DNA from: Stenogyne calaminthoides
Lineage: Eukaryota; Streptophyta; Magnoliopsida; Lamiales; Lamiaceae
Length of the DNA stretch: 64,000 bases
NCBI GenBank assembly: GCA_037126765.1
Contig: JBBCBC010000025.1
Span: forward strand, 15,308,175 to 15,372,174
Direction of reading: 5' to 3'
The notes under the pieces were generated by a model. It did no database searches. It saw only the letters and a program-made list of their open reading frames with translations, and was not told where the DNA came from. Below, piece after piece: positions 24,057 through 35,086 of this stretch (positions within the stretch are counted from its first letter, which is position 1; the number at the start of each line of letters is the position of its first letter). The translations under genes were made by a program, and so were the position numbers.

Positions 24057-25735
24057 GACGATCAAAGACTGTTGTGGATAGAGGCTTGACACCATCCATG
24101 TGATGACGCTGCAAGAGCTCAACGGTGTACTTATATTGGGAAAGGAAGAGACTCTCTTTGCACGTGGCAACTTCAACTCCGAGAAAATAGGAGAGTGAAC
24201 CGAGGTCTTTCACAACAAAGTGGGATTGAAGGTATGCAATAATTCTCGTCGTCTGAGCGGGATCAGAACCTGTGATTATTAAATTATCTACATATATTAG
24301 AACAAACATATGTAAAGAATGATTGTGTAGAGAGTTATCCGATAAGGACTGAGTGAAACCGAAGGCAAGCAAGGTGGAGCTTAGCGCATGGTACCAAGCA
24401 CGGGGTGCTTGTTTTAGACCATAAAGGGACTTGCGAAGCATGCAGACGTGAGTGGGATGTGTAGAATCTTGAAAACCCGGGGGTTGACCCATATAATTAA
24501 CAGGTTTGTTAAGCGTTCCATGCAAAAAGGAATTGGAGATGTCGAGTTGGCAAATTGGTCAATTGTTCATAAGAGCAACTAAAAGCATTACACGAACGGT
24601 TATGGGTTTTACCACAGGACTGAACGCCTCATTATAATCAATTTTAGGTCGCTGATGAAATCCCTTTGCAACTAGACGCACCCATCCAGTAGTTTGTACA
24701 GAAAACCCATTTGCAGCCAATGATATTTACTTTAGGAGAAGGGGGCGGCGAGATTCCAGGTGTCGTGCTTAAGTAAAGCAGTGAACTCATCAAACATGGC
24801 AACGCGTCATTGCTAATGCATTAGGGCTTTAGAGACACATCATCAGGCAACAGGTATTTTGTGGACGTATCCAGTAGCTTATGTTTGAATATGTTATTCT
24901 TGTTGCGTGTGATCATGTGATGGGTTTGAGTAGGCGGGGTTTCAATCATAGTGGAAACCAAAGTCGTGAGTGGCGTTGTTGGCTGAGATGCAGACCCCTT
25001 CGGGGAATCATGCAGGGGGTGCGAAGCTGGTCCATGATCGGTTGAGCATGCAGAGACCTGGAGTTTGGCAGCACAAGCAATCGAGCATCAGGAGTGGAGG
25101 CAACCTGTTGAGATTGAGTCCACCATTCTCGGGCTAGAAATCGATTCTCTATTAATTGAATAAGCATTGATTGAAACAACTCCTCATTTTGAGGGTCGAA
25201 GAATTTGTTCGCGCTTTGACTCGTCGAGTATCCAAGAAAGAGGCATGGACGAGAGGAATAGTCAAGTTTCCTTTAGTGTAGGGCTTTAGCCAAGGAAAGC
25301 AAAGACATCCAAAAGACTCAAAGCTTTCGTAAATTCGGTGGACGATTGAAGAGAACCTCGAAAGGGGAACGACCCTGCAAAACTACAGTAGGCACCCGAT
25401 TTATCAAATACATGGTTGTTAGGAAAGCATGCGACCAGTACTAGGGAGTCCAGAATGGTGGAGTAAATCTCTGCCTGTTTCACGAATATGACAGTGATGT
25501 TGTTCGGACGTACCATTTGTTGAGGTGTGAGAGGAGTTGTGTTAAGCCAATTAATACCATTTGAATTTAGATAAGCCCGTAAAGCCAGGTATTCACCCCC
25601 ATTATCACTATATACGTTTTTATTCTGGAAATCAAATTGTTCTTCAACTAACATGCGAAACTGATGGAAAATCGAGGCAACTTGAGACTTAGCAACATTG
25701 AAAGGTGAAAAACGTGACATTGATTCTGCTGCATT
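24057..25735 (-). pseudogene. Old copia element C: integrase to reverse transcriptase fragment
   Basis: Minus-strand pol remnant. The integrase core piece at about 25735-25560 has SQVASIFHQFRMLVEEQF, VYSDNGGEYLALRAYLNSNG and TPLTPQQ. Degenerate integrase C-terminus and linker follow to 24950, then RT with LLVALM, QLDISNSFLHGTLNK, RKSLYGLKQAPRAWYHAL and a YVDN active-site variant (VLIYVDNLIITGSDP), ending at VKPLSTTVFDR. RT continues at 523-708 after removal of element B. The 5' half (gag, protease, LTR) is missing. It is strongly decayed and the oldest layer of the nest. Confidence 0.88.
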
Positions 25736-26620
25736 TTGCGCCCATATATACAAATACAATTTAAACTTGGTCAATACCCTATCATATTTACAGGATATAC
25801 TATTAATTACGTACAAATCAATTACTCAACTAATTTCTGAATCATAGGAGAATATTTTGGGAGGATTATTTTGAGAGTATTCCTTAATAACAATATCCGC
25901 CGGAAAGTCCCAAATTAAAACGGCAAAATGACATTGTTCCGATCGATTTTTGATTAAAATTGGATATTGTCAAAGTTATTAATTGGAACTAAATCGACAA
26001 CAAAAAAATTCATGATTTTAAATGTATTTGAGGCAAAAATTGTGGGACCATTTGTGATTCAACCTCACCTACTAATTATAATGATCATGGGGCATGTAAT
26101 TTTTAATATGATCTACATGATCTGCAGTTTTGGAATGCTATAGAGAATAATTATACTTGTATTCGTAACAATTAAGTCACTGTACTTCCTTTGCTTAATA
26201 GTTTGTGAGACATGCATATATATTCTGTTATTTCTACTTTATTTAGATTATTAATTTGTCTTTGTCGGAAATATTAATATTTGACGTACGTACTAGTGTA
26301 GTTGTGTGATAATGCAATATTTGGAATAAGTCAACTCTAATAAAATAGTGAAAGATCGACGATACAAGAGTTGAACTATTTTTCCTCAATTACATCTTGT
26401 AAAACAACAAACCAAAAAACATAAAACGCTCTTTAGACAAAGAAACTAATTAAAGAAAGAGAATATATTTATATATAAATTATAAGTCTTGATGGATACA
26501 TGAGAAAACCATATTCTTCATCTACGGATAATTAATTAATTATCTTAAAAACAAAGTAAGCAAATTAAATTAACAATTTTTTTTTATCGATCTCCACCAT
26601 TATCGACTGATCAACCATCT
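25736..26620. other. Intergenic AT-rich stretch, downstream of the glucanase gene
   Basis: No ORF, RNA gene or repeat family is recognisable. The part next to 26620 should include the 3' untranslated region and polyadenylation signals of the minus-strand glucanase gene. Confidence 0.5.
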
Positions 26621-26658
26621 TCAAACCAACACACTCGGGAAATTGCATGATCCATGAC
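26621..26658 (-). pseudogene. Glucanase exon 4
   Basis: Acceptor TTAACAG precedes the exon. It completes the split serine codon and encodes HGSCNFPSVLV before TGA at 26621-26623. The GSCNFP ending is the usual C-terminus of a CBM43 domain, which supports this exon although it is only 38 bases long. Confidence 0.85.
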
Positions 26659-26923
26659 CTGTTAATTAACAATTAACACACAAATTAAATCATAGAAATT
26701 AATTAATCCAAAAATTAATTTGATAATGGATATGAAGAATTATTTGTGACAATATCATAGACCGTCTTGTAACTTTGTCGTCCAATTTTAATCAAACAAC
26801 TTTTTCAATTTTAGCTGGTGCCAATTTTGATTATTGTCACAAAAAATTGTAGGACCTAAATTGAACTTGGGGAGAAGTTACAGGACGATTTTTGATATTA
26901 TCTCTAAAAGAATTTCAACTTAC

Positions 26924-27180
26924 TAGGGTCTACGATGGTCTGAACGGCGAGGCCATCGAAGTAGCACGATTCACCGACGCTCCTAAACTTGGCCCAATAC
27001 GAGCTGAAGGCATAGCTGGCGTGCGACGAAACGGACACGGGCTCGTAGCAGTCTTTTCCCGGAGCTAGCTCGTCGCAAGTTCCGTTGCCTTGCTTGCAGG
27101 TGAGATCCAAGGCTGCCGCCAGCTCCGACAGCCGCTCTGTCTCGGCCGCCACACACCATATCTTCCCCTCGTAGGGTTTG
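26924..27180 (-). pseudogene. Glucanase exon 3, 3' part (CBM43 domain)
   Basis: Reads KPYEGKIWCVAAETERLSEL through GNGTCDELAPGKDCYEP to DGLAVQTIVDP, ending at a GTAAGT donor (26923-26918). Cysteine spacing matches CBM43/X8. The right end is the GTTTG target duplication of element D (27176-27180). Confidence 0.93.
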
Positions 27181-28998
27181 TGTTGGGATTATACTAGAAA
27201 GTATGCTTTTTTACTTTGTATAATCAAAAACTGAATTTCGGACTTATTTACTGAAATAAATTATTTATCACTGATGCTTTAAATATTATCGAATGTTACA
27301 TATATTTACTGCATAACTGTTCAATAAGTCATACGTGTTACATTGTAGTTAATTTAGTTATACCAGATCACAGAAGATTAAATTAACAGTCCCTTGTAAC
27401 TAAAAGTACGCCATTCACGACCTAGATGGAAATGAACAACCCATCGTGAAAGGTTGAAGTGTAAGGCTCAGATTGGCTTGTCTTGACCAAGAGATTACAC
27501 TAGTGCATGACTGATGCACTGAATAGGACCTACAGGAGGACAAATTCTTCAGAACTGAATAAGGAAGAATTAGACCTCAGTGGTTCATTATTTCTTAATC
27601 TTCGTTCCTTAAATAGGATCACGTGGGATTGGTAACTATTGCTTTGACTTATCATGGGTAGAGAATCAACGAGATTCAATACTTTTTATCTTGGGCAATA
27701 TTATTAGTCACATGTGATTGCTAAGATTTAATACGAAGAATCGTGTGCAAGTACGCCTTTTTGATTTGCCCCCTTGGGAGGTTCATAAGCTTTATCATAC
27801 CAAATCTTGCAAGTGGAATTAGTTTCCGGTATGGATAATAATGTTGAACCGTTCCTTGACCAAGGACAAAAGATATTAATTAATGGAAAGCTATTTCAGT
27901 GGCTTGAATTAATTAATTGGCTGGATAATCTTAAACACGGGAAATAATAACCGGGAGCCATATTGACTGTAATATGGGTTAAGATGGATAGTGCAATATT
28001 AATTATGTAGTGGGATTAATTAATATTTATGGGCTTGAATAATATTGTGGCTCAATATTAGATATTTAAGGTCCATTAGAAGGTACAATCTTAATTCTCC
28101 TAAAGGCCCCATGAGTAGCCCAACATATAGTCCAATAACTGAAAAAGGTGTTTAAAATAAAATAAATATTGTTGCCTATTTTTCCTATTATTTTCGAATT
28201 TTATGGATAAAAAGGGGAGAAATATTTTCTTTTAATTTTGTTATGGAATGAAGAAATGTATTCTTGGAATACAAGATTATCTCATTAAATTCAAGAAATC
28301 TCCCACTTGGTTATCTATAAGAGAAAATTCGAAAATTTTGAAATATAGTGGGCAAAAGAGATTTTCTTGAAAAGATATTATGGAAGATATGTATTTCTTG
28401 AAATACAAGAATATCTCATAAATTCAAGAAGATCCAAATCTTGGATTCTTGGTACCCCATATTTCGAAAATATCCATAATAAAAGAGTAGGTGGGATTTT
28501 GTGGAATATTATAATTATGGGAAAAAGAATATAAGAGATATATTCAAGTTTTCTTGGAGATCAAGAAAAGATTTTCCCACATTGTTTTATCACAAAAATT
28601 TCGACCACCTTGAGCTCTATAAATAAGGGATGATTCTTTCATTCCCAAGTACAATTCCATGTGCTGGAAAAATTAGTAAATCCACAAAGGTGGTGCAACA
28701 TAATTTATTTTCCTTTTGTTAATTGTTCACAAGTGTCCTTCCACCGGATAGTCGAACAAGGGCTAAGGGAATACTTGGGAAGTTCTTTTGGTTAGTCTAA
28801 TCAGCCAGATCACTGCCATCCCAAGAGGTACGTTCACGTAAACTCGTAGAATTCCGCATGCGTAGGATTTACGTGAATTAATATATGCATGATATGTTGT
28901 TGAATTATTATTTGAATTAATATAGGATTAATTCATGCTAGTAATAATTATAAGAATTAAATTTATATTTAAATATTCACCCCGAATAGATCTGTGCA
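27181..28998 (+). repeat. Element D 5' LTR, 3' end truncated
   Basis: Matches 35087-36912 with few differences, then loses the last 16 bases (ACTTATTCCCCAACA region) together with the primer-binding site. Confidence 0.93.
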
Positions 28999-29353
28999 GC
29001 TCCCTTTTTTAAATCGTTGACATTAAATTTGAAATTGGATAGTAGAGTTGCTAGATCTGTTTTGCAGGTATCCAATTGTCATGGAATTTAATGTGTTTAT
29101 TTATGCATGCATATAAATTGTGGTTTTTAATTCGATTCGTTCGGATTCATTTTGCCTCGTGAGAAAATCCACGAGTAAAGAGAGCTGCTTAAATGTGTTT
29201 AAATAATGACCCACCCCACGTGGCTTATTTAAACTGTTTTGAGATGTTGGCTGATACATGTTCATATTTTTTTTGAGATTTTAATATGATGCATGTGATC
29301 GAACCTTGTGATTTTTTTGTGCTTATGCATATTAATTTTTATTTCAGTTCATC
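28999..29353 (+). other. Element D residual leader
   Basis: Two pieces of leader are joined at about 29176. The part before it matches element E near 62480-62618 and the part after it matches element E near 63800-63966. The intervening roughly 1.2 kb, including the GC-rich block, is absent. Confidence 0.8.
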
Positions 29354-30274
29354 ATGTCGCAACCTTCTAATCCACTATCGAATGTACTTAAAGACAATTT
29401 GCTTTCTGGTGAAAACTATTTTGATTGGAAATACAAACTAAAACCTGTCCTAACCGCATCATCTTCCAAATGGGTACTTGATACACCAAAACCCGAAAAA
29501 CCAACTAAGGACGCCGGAATATGGGATGAGATGATTTATGGTGAATGGGAGCTGGCAAATGAATTGATGAAGGAAACAATTCTGGCACATCTGTTAGATA
29601 CGTTGAGATACCTTCATCAAGAATATGAGTTAGCTGCAGACATCTTAAAGAATCTCGAAGCGATGTTCGCACATCAGACCCATATGGTAATCCAAAGTGT
29701 GAAGCAAGAAATTGCTGAATTAAAAATGGAAAAAGGGACGACTGCAGCGCAGCATGTCCTTAGGGTTATGGTGTTATTTGATGAACTTGAGATCCTCGGC
29801 GAAAAATGTGATTTCAAGACTAAGATTGATTTCATTCTCCAATCCTTACCAAAGAGCTATAATCACCACTATCTTGAGTATCTAATGGAAGATCTAGATT
29901 TTACAGTGGATGATCTTGTAAATGCTCTGACTTTGGTTGAAAAGGAAAGGGAGCGCGAGGAAAAGAACTTGGGAAAACAGAAATCTTCTTTTCATCCTAG
30001 ATCAATTGGTGATAAGGATGATGAAAAGAGAAGAAGGTTAAACCAAGAAGACTCAACATCAAATAAAAGCATGGGATCAAGCATGAGGAAAACTTTGGAA
30101 AGAGGGAGAGTAGGACACTCGAGGTCAGCCTGTTCCAATCCCAAAAGGAAAGGAAAGAAAGGTAATTCTCACGCACTAGTTGTTGAAACTTGTTTAGCGG
30201 CGTATGCCTCCCATTTATGGGTGGTGGATACGGGATCCACTGATCATGTTTGTTTCACATTACCCGACAACTAA
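29354..30274 (+). pseudogene. Element D gag-protease ORF
   Basis: A 306-residue frame starting MSQPSNPLSNVLKDNLLSGE. The capsid region contains NYFDWKYKLKPVL and SLPKSYNHHYLEYL, typical of copia gag (UBN2 type). The CCHC knuckle that element B retains is lost here by a deletion; only GHSRSACSNPKRKGKKG remains. The protease active site WVVDTGSTDHV is present near residue 290, then the frame breaks at 30274. Gag forms the virus-like particle and protease processes the polyprotein. Confidence 0.88.
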
Positions 30275-31385
30275 GTGGAAGTGAGATCCTCATCACACTG
30301 GGCGATGCTACGAGAGTGGCAGCTGAAGGAGTGGGAGAAGTGCACCTGTCTTTTGAAGACAGAGTTTTAATTCTAAGAGATGTTCTTTACGTTCCGAGTT
30401 TTAGAAAGAATTTAATTTCAGTTTCTAAACTTTTTCATGATGGATATTCGGTTACTTTTAATAAAGTTGTTACCATTTCTCTTTTTGATAAATTTATCTA
30501 TCATGGAACGTTGTCGAATAATCTCTATACAATTAAATGTGCACACCACTCACGAAATGCATCCTATAACACATCAACTGTTTCCGAGAAAAGAAAACGT
30601 TCATCAGACGTGAACGAGACACTTCTTTGGCATCTAAGATTGGGTCATATAAATCCAAAGAGGATCCAAAGGTTGGTGAAAGACGGTTCACTGGAGCTTC
30701 TCCAAGTTGAACCAATTCCAACATGTGAATCATGTTTGGAGGGTAAAATGACCAAGAGGGCATTTGGAGCCAAGGGGAATAGAGCCAAAGAAGGGTTAGA
30801 GATCGTTCACACAGATGTATGTGGTCCAATGTCAACCAAAGAAAGAGGAGGTTATGAGTATTTTGTCACTTTTATTGATGATTACTCAAGGTACGGTTAC
30901 ATTTTCCTTATGAAGCATAAATCTGAGACCTTTGAGAAATTCAAAGAATTTAAGGCTCAAGCAGAGAATCATAGGGAAAAACGTATCAAGTCTCTACGAT
31001 CTGATCGTGGAGGCGAATACCTCAGCGATGAGTTTTTGAACTACTTATCTGATGAAGGGATTGCATCCCAGCTCACTGCACCCGGAACCCCTCAACAAAA
31101 CGGGGTTGCAGAGCGAAGAAACAGAACTCTTTTGGAAATGGTTAGATCTATGATGAGTTATGCGGATCTTCCCAAGTCGTTCTGGGGTCATGCCTTGAAA
31201 ACAACAACTTACATTCTGAACTTAGTGCCATCCAAATCGGTTCCCAAAACTCCCAAAGAATTGTGGACCGAGAGCAAGCCTAGTATGAGACACATGAGAA
31301 TTTGGGGGTGTCCGGCCTACGTGTTGGACAAGGAAGCCGGTAAATTGGATCCTCGATCAGAATTATGGGTGTTTGTAGGATACCC
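30250..31385 (+). pseudogene. Element D protease C-terminus and integrase
   Basis: The frame is shifted relative to gag. It contains the end of protease, the pre-integrase zinc region (LLWHLRLGHINPKRIQRLV, then CESCLEGK), the catalytic core with FVTFIDDYSRYGYIFLM, SDRGGEYLSDEFLNYLS and TPQQNGVAERRNRTLLEMVR (which supplies the catalytic Asp, Asp and Glu), and the C-terminal domain GCPAYVLDKEAGKLD. It is cut at VGYP by the solo LTR at 31386. The integrase domain itself is intact in sequence. Confidence 0.92.
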
Positions 31386-33103
31386 TGTTGGTCCCGGTGG
31401 GAAAACCCATTTTGCGCGTGCGGAAGCAAACATAAAATTTTGATGCATATAAAAACAGGGGTGAAGGAATGGTGATTACAGATTTTTTCGTTTTAAGCTC
31501 ATGTGTTGTGTTTTGCTTATAATTGAATGCGTATGACAATATAAGAACATAAAGCAATAAAGAACACAACAAAGTATAGGGGTTCGGAGACTCAAGCTCC
31601 TACATCCACTCTCCCTGTTCCTAGGGAAATTCCTTTATCACTTCCTTGAGCTTTCTGACTACCTCGCGTAGTTTACTTAGTCAACTCGGCCCTGAGCTTT
31701 CTGACTACTCCACGTAGTTTACTTACTCAACCCGACCTTGAGCTTTCTGACTACCTCTGTAGTTTACTAACTCAAATTGGACTTATCACCCTCACACGGG
31801 ATTGCCTAATCAACTACCTCACTTCACCACTAGTTATCTCTTACGAGAATGGGTTTGGGTTTGGTGTTGTCTCCAACTATGGTGAGATTTTCCCTTACAA
31901 TGGTTTAGCCTCAACGCTAAGGTTGGGAAAATCTCTCTAAGCTTAAGATACATCGTGGGTAGCTTAGGTTGGGTTCTAGAACATTCTTTGAATATATATG
32001 TATATCTACAGACTTGTGTTCTAGGGTGGGAATGCTTTGGGTATAACTCTCTTTGGCTCTGTAGCATCTCGTGATATATTCTCCACGCATCCACCTCTTT
32101 AATTTGATGAAAGACCTTGTATTTATAGTGTGGATTTGAATGTTACCGTTGGAGAGAATCACATTCAAATCCATACTATTCTTGTAAGTACAGCAACTTC
32201 TTCAGTCGGGTTGTCTTCCTCTCATTGGTCCACGCCACCGATTCTAACGGCTATATTCCTCGATTCCTCGCCTTGGAATCATTCAGATTCTCTCGAGTCT
32301 CGGTGTCTTCGTAGACATACTAAGTCTTGATTCTATCCGAGTCTTGAGTTTATCCCGAGTCTCAATTTCTCATCCCGAGCCTCGGGTTTATCTCGAGCCT
32401 CGGATACTTGATTCAATGAGACTTCTCTTGTGGACCTTTGTCGACATCAGTATATCGACACTCAGCCGAGTTCGATTCTCTGGTCGGACATCCCCGACCT
32501 TCAAAGTCACTTTGACTCAAAGCTATCTCGATTTCTTCTTCGCCGATTTGATCCTTTCGACCGATCCGATCAACACTTCTTCGCATCAATATCTCGGGAT
32601 AGCATCAGTCAAGACATTAGGTTTAGCATATCGGTTTAGCACATCCGATCTCAATCACGTCCGATCTTGATCATCCCCGCTCATCTTCATATCCGATCTC
32701 GATCGGTCCCCATCTATCCTCTTATGATCCGCAACCTTCTCTCCGATCTTCCTCGTCGGTTTCTTCCGATCACTTTGTCCGCTTCTTCCGATCACCATAT
32801 CACTGACTGCTCTTCCGATCATCCGATCAGTCGGTTTTCATCCGATCTTCCGATCACCGGGCTTAGCTTTTCTTCTCTTCCGATTTTGCACAACTCATCA
32901 GTTAACTCGGAACTCATCTAACTCATCTGATCTCGATCAGTCTTGTCTCATGTTTCGTCGATCTCGATCATCTACGCCCCATTTCGTGAGTTCCCCTCAA
33001 CTTGTTCTTTCATTCCCCCTCAACTTGTTATCTGTAAATTAGCTTCAATAACACAGGTTGATAATGTTTTGGCATAATTCATCAAAACTAAAATATCCCA
33101 ACA
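31386..33103 (-). mobile_element. Solo LTR (element A-related family) inside element D pol
   Basis: 1,718 bp starting TGTTGGTCCC and ending ATCCCAACA, flanked by an exact TACCC duplication (31381-31385 and 33104-33108). It carries the same repeated GACTACTCCACGTAGTTTAC-type motif as the element A LTRs (31655-31770), but the rest is diverged, so it is a separate subfamily. It has no internal region. It is the product of LTR-LTR recombination. Short frames inside it are not genes. Confidence 0.92.
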
Positions 33104-34975
33104 TACCCCTAGGGAACAAAAGGGTGTATGTTCTATGGTCCCGAAGATCAAAAGGTGGTCATAAGCACCCACTTTAGATTTTTGGAAGAAGACTATATGA
33201 ACGAAAGAAAACCCAGAAGTGAGATTACCTTAAATGAGCTAAGAGGGCAAACCTCAATGCCAACTGTACTAAATGATATACCAAACGACACGCTTTTACA
33301 ACCGGAACCTTGTCATAGTGGGAGGGTTGTAAGACAGCCCGAGAGATTCATTGGAATAGGAGAGTCCTCGGACTTAATTCCCGGACAAGACGAATCAGAC
33401 CCATGGACATATGATGAGGCACTCCAAGACAAGGATGCAGATTCTTGGCAAACATCAATGAAAGCCGAAATGGGTTCTATGTTTCATAACAGAGTGTGGG
33501 AGCTAGTCGAACCACTTAATGGGGTCAAACCCATTGGATGCAAGTGGGTATATAAGAGGAAAAGAGGACCGGACGGGAGGGTGGAAACCTTCAAAGCAAG
33601 ACTAGTGGCGAAAGGTTATACTCAGAAAGAAGGGATCGATTATGAGGAAACTTTTTCGCCAGTAGCCATGCTTAAGTCCATCCGTATTCTCTTATCGATT
33701 GCTGCGCATTTCGACTTTGAAATCTGGCAAATGGATGTCAAGACAGCTTTCCTTAACGGAAGTCTTGATGAAGAGATCTATATGCAACAACCCCAAGGCT
33801 TCATTGAAAAAGGCCAAGAACACCTAGTTCGTAAACTCAAGAAGTCCATTTACGGACTCAAACAGGCATCCAGAGCTTGGAACCAATGTTTTGATCATGT
33901 TATAAAGTCATATGGGTTCGATCAAAACGAGTTTGAAAGTTGTGTGTATAAAAAGCGTGTCGGAACTGCATTGGTATTAATAGTACTATACGTAGATGAC
34001 ATTCTGATCACCGGGAAATAATGTAAAGGTGTTATCAGACGTAAGGGCATGGCTTTCAAAAAAGTTTGATATGAAAGACTTAGGGGAAGCCGGAAACATC
34101 CTTGGGATCAAGATCACTCAAGATCGCAAGAAAAGGATGATCGGCTTATCGCAAGCTTCATACATAGACACTGTCTTGAAATGATTCAGCATGCAAGATT
34201 CCAAGAAAGGCTTCGTACCTTTCAGGCATGGAATCCATCTATCCAAGAAAATGTCCCCTAAGACGCAAAATGAGATAGATGACATGAAAGACATTCCTTA
34301 TGCTTCGGTTGTCGGAAGCCTTATGTATGCAATGCTGTGTACGAGACCGGATATCTGCTTTGCCGTAGACATGGTGGCAAGATATCAAAGTAACCAGGGG
34401 AAAGATCATTGGACGGCAGTTAAAAACATTCTGAAGTATCCGAAAAGAACTCGGGATAGAATATTGGTTTATCAGTCAGATAGTCCAATCCCCATCGGCT
34501 ACACGGACTCGGATTTCCAATCAGACATAGACTCCAGAAAATCTACCTCCGGTAGTGTGTTTTGCATGGGGTGAGGAGCCGTGACATGGAGAAGCGTCAA
34601 GCAGAAATGCATCGCAGATTCTACCATGGAAGCCAAATATGTAGCTGCTTGCGAGGCAGCGAAAGAAACGGTTTGGCTCAAGAACTTCCTAGTGGACTTA
34701 GATGTGGTTCCGAATTTGCCCACCAGAATCACTGTTTATTGTAACAATGCCGGAACAGTTGCAAATTCAAGGGAACCAAGAGCCCACAAAGCCAGCAAAC
34801 ACATTGAAAGGAAATACCATCTTATACGAGATATCGTTAAGAGAGGAGATATAGATGTGGCAAAGATAGCGTCTGAGGACAACCTAGCAGATCCATTCAC
34901 AAAGAGTCTGCCTCTGAATACATTCTAGAGACATGTGGAAGGAATGGGTGTCAAGACCGTTGTCAATCTGCTTTG
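33104..34975 (+). pseudogene. Element D reverse transcriptase and RNase H
   Basis: Resumes after the solo LTR, with a one-base frame change close to the junction. RT motifs are KPIGCKWVYKRKRGPDG, DYEETFSPVAMLKSI, QMDVKTAFLNGSLDEEIYM, KKSIYGLKQASRAWNQ and the active site VLYVDDILITG near 33990-34010. The frame is lost at 34018. RNase H follows at 34191-34928, with stops near 34183 and 34572 (the latter TGA where element B has GGA), and ends LADPFTKSLPLNTF. Apart from these few lesions it aligns closely to element B pol. Confidence 0.92.
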
Positions 34976-35086
34976 AGTAAAAGTGGGAGAAATTATTAGG
35001 TTCGTGTATGTGACATTAGATGTCACAGACTACACGAGACATGTTGTAGTATACTTAAAAGCAGACTTTGAGTATAAGTGGGAGAT
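34976..35086 (+). other. Element D 3' untranslated region and polypurine tract
   Basis: Ends AAGTGGGAGAT directly before the LTR terminus TGTTGGGATT at 35087, the usual plus-strand priming site. Confidence 0.88.

Noticed and set aside
29354..30290. Programmed frameshift between gag and pol in element D
   Set aside because: The related element B reads through this region in one frame. The shift sits at a small deletion after the protease motif and looks degenerative.
31386..33103. Host gene in the 108-codon and 84-codon frames (for example 32344-32670)
   Set aside because: They lie inside a solo LTR bounded by exact target duplications and show no domain.
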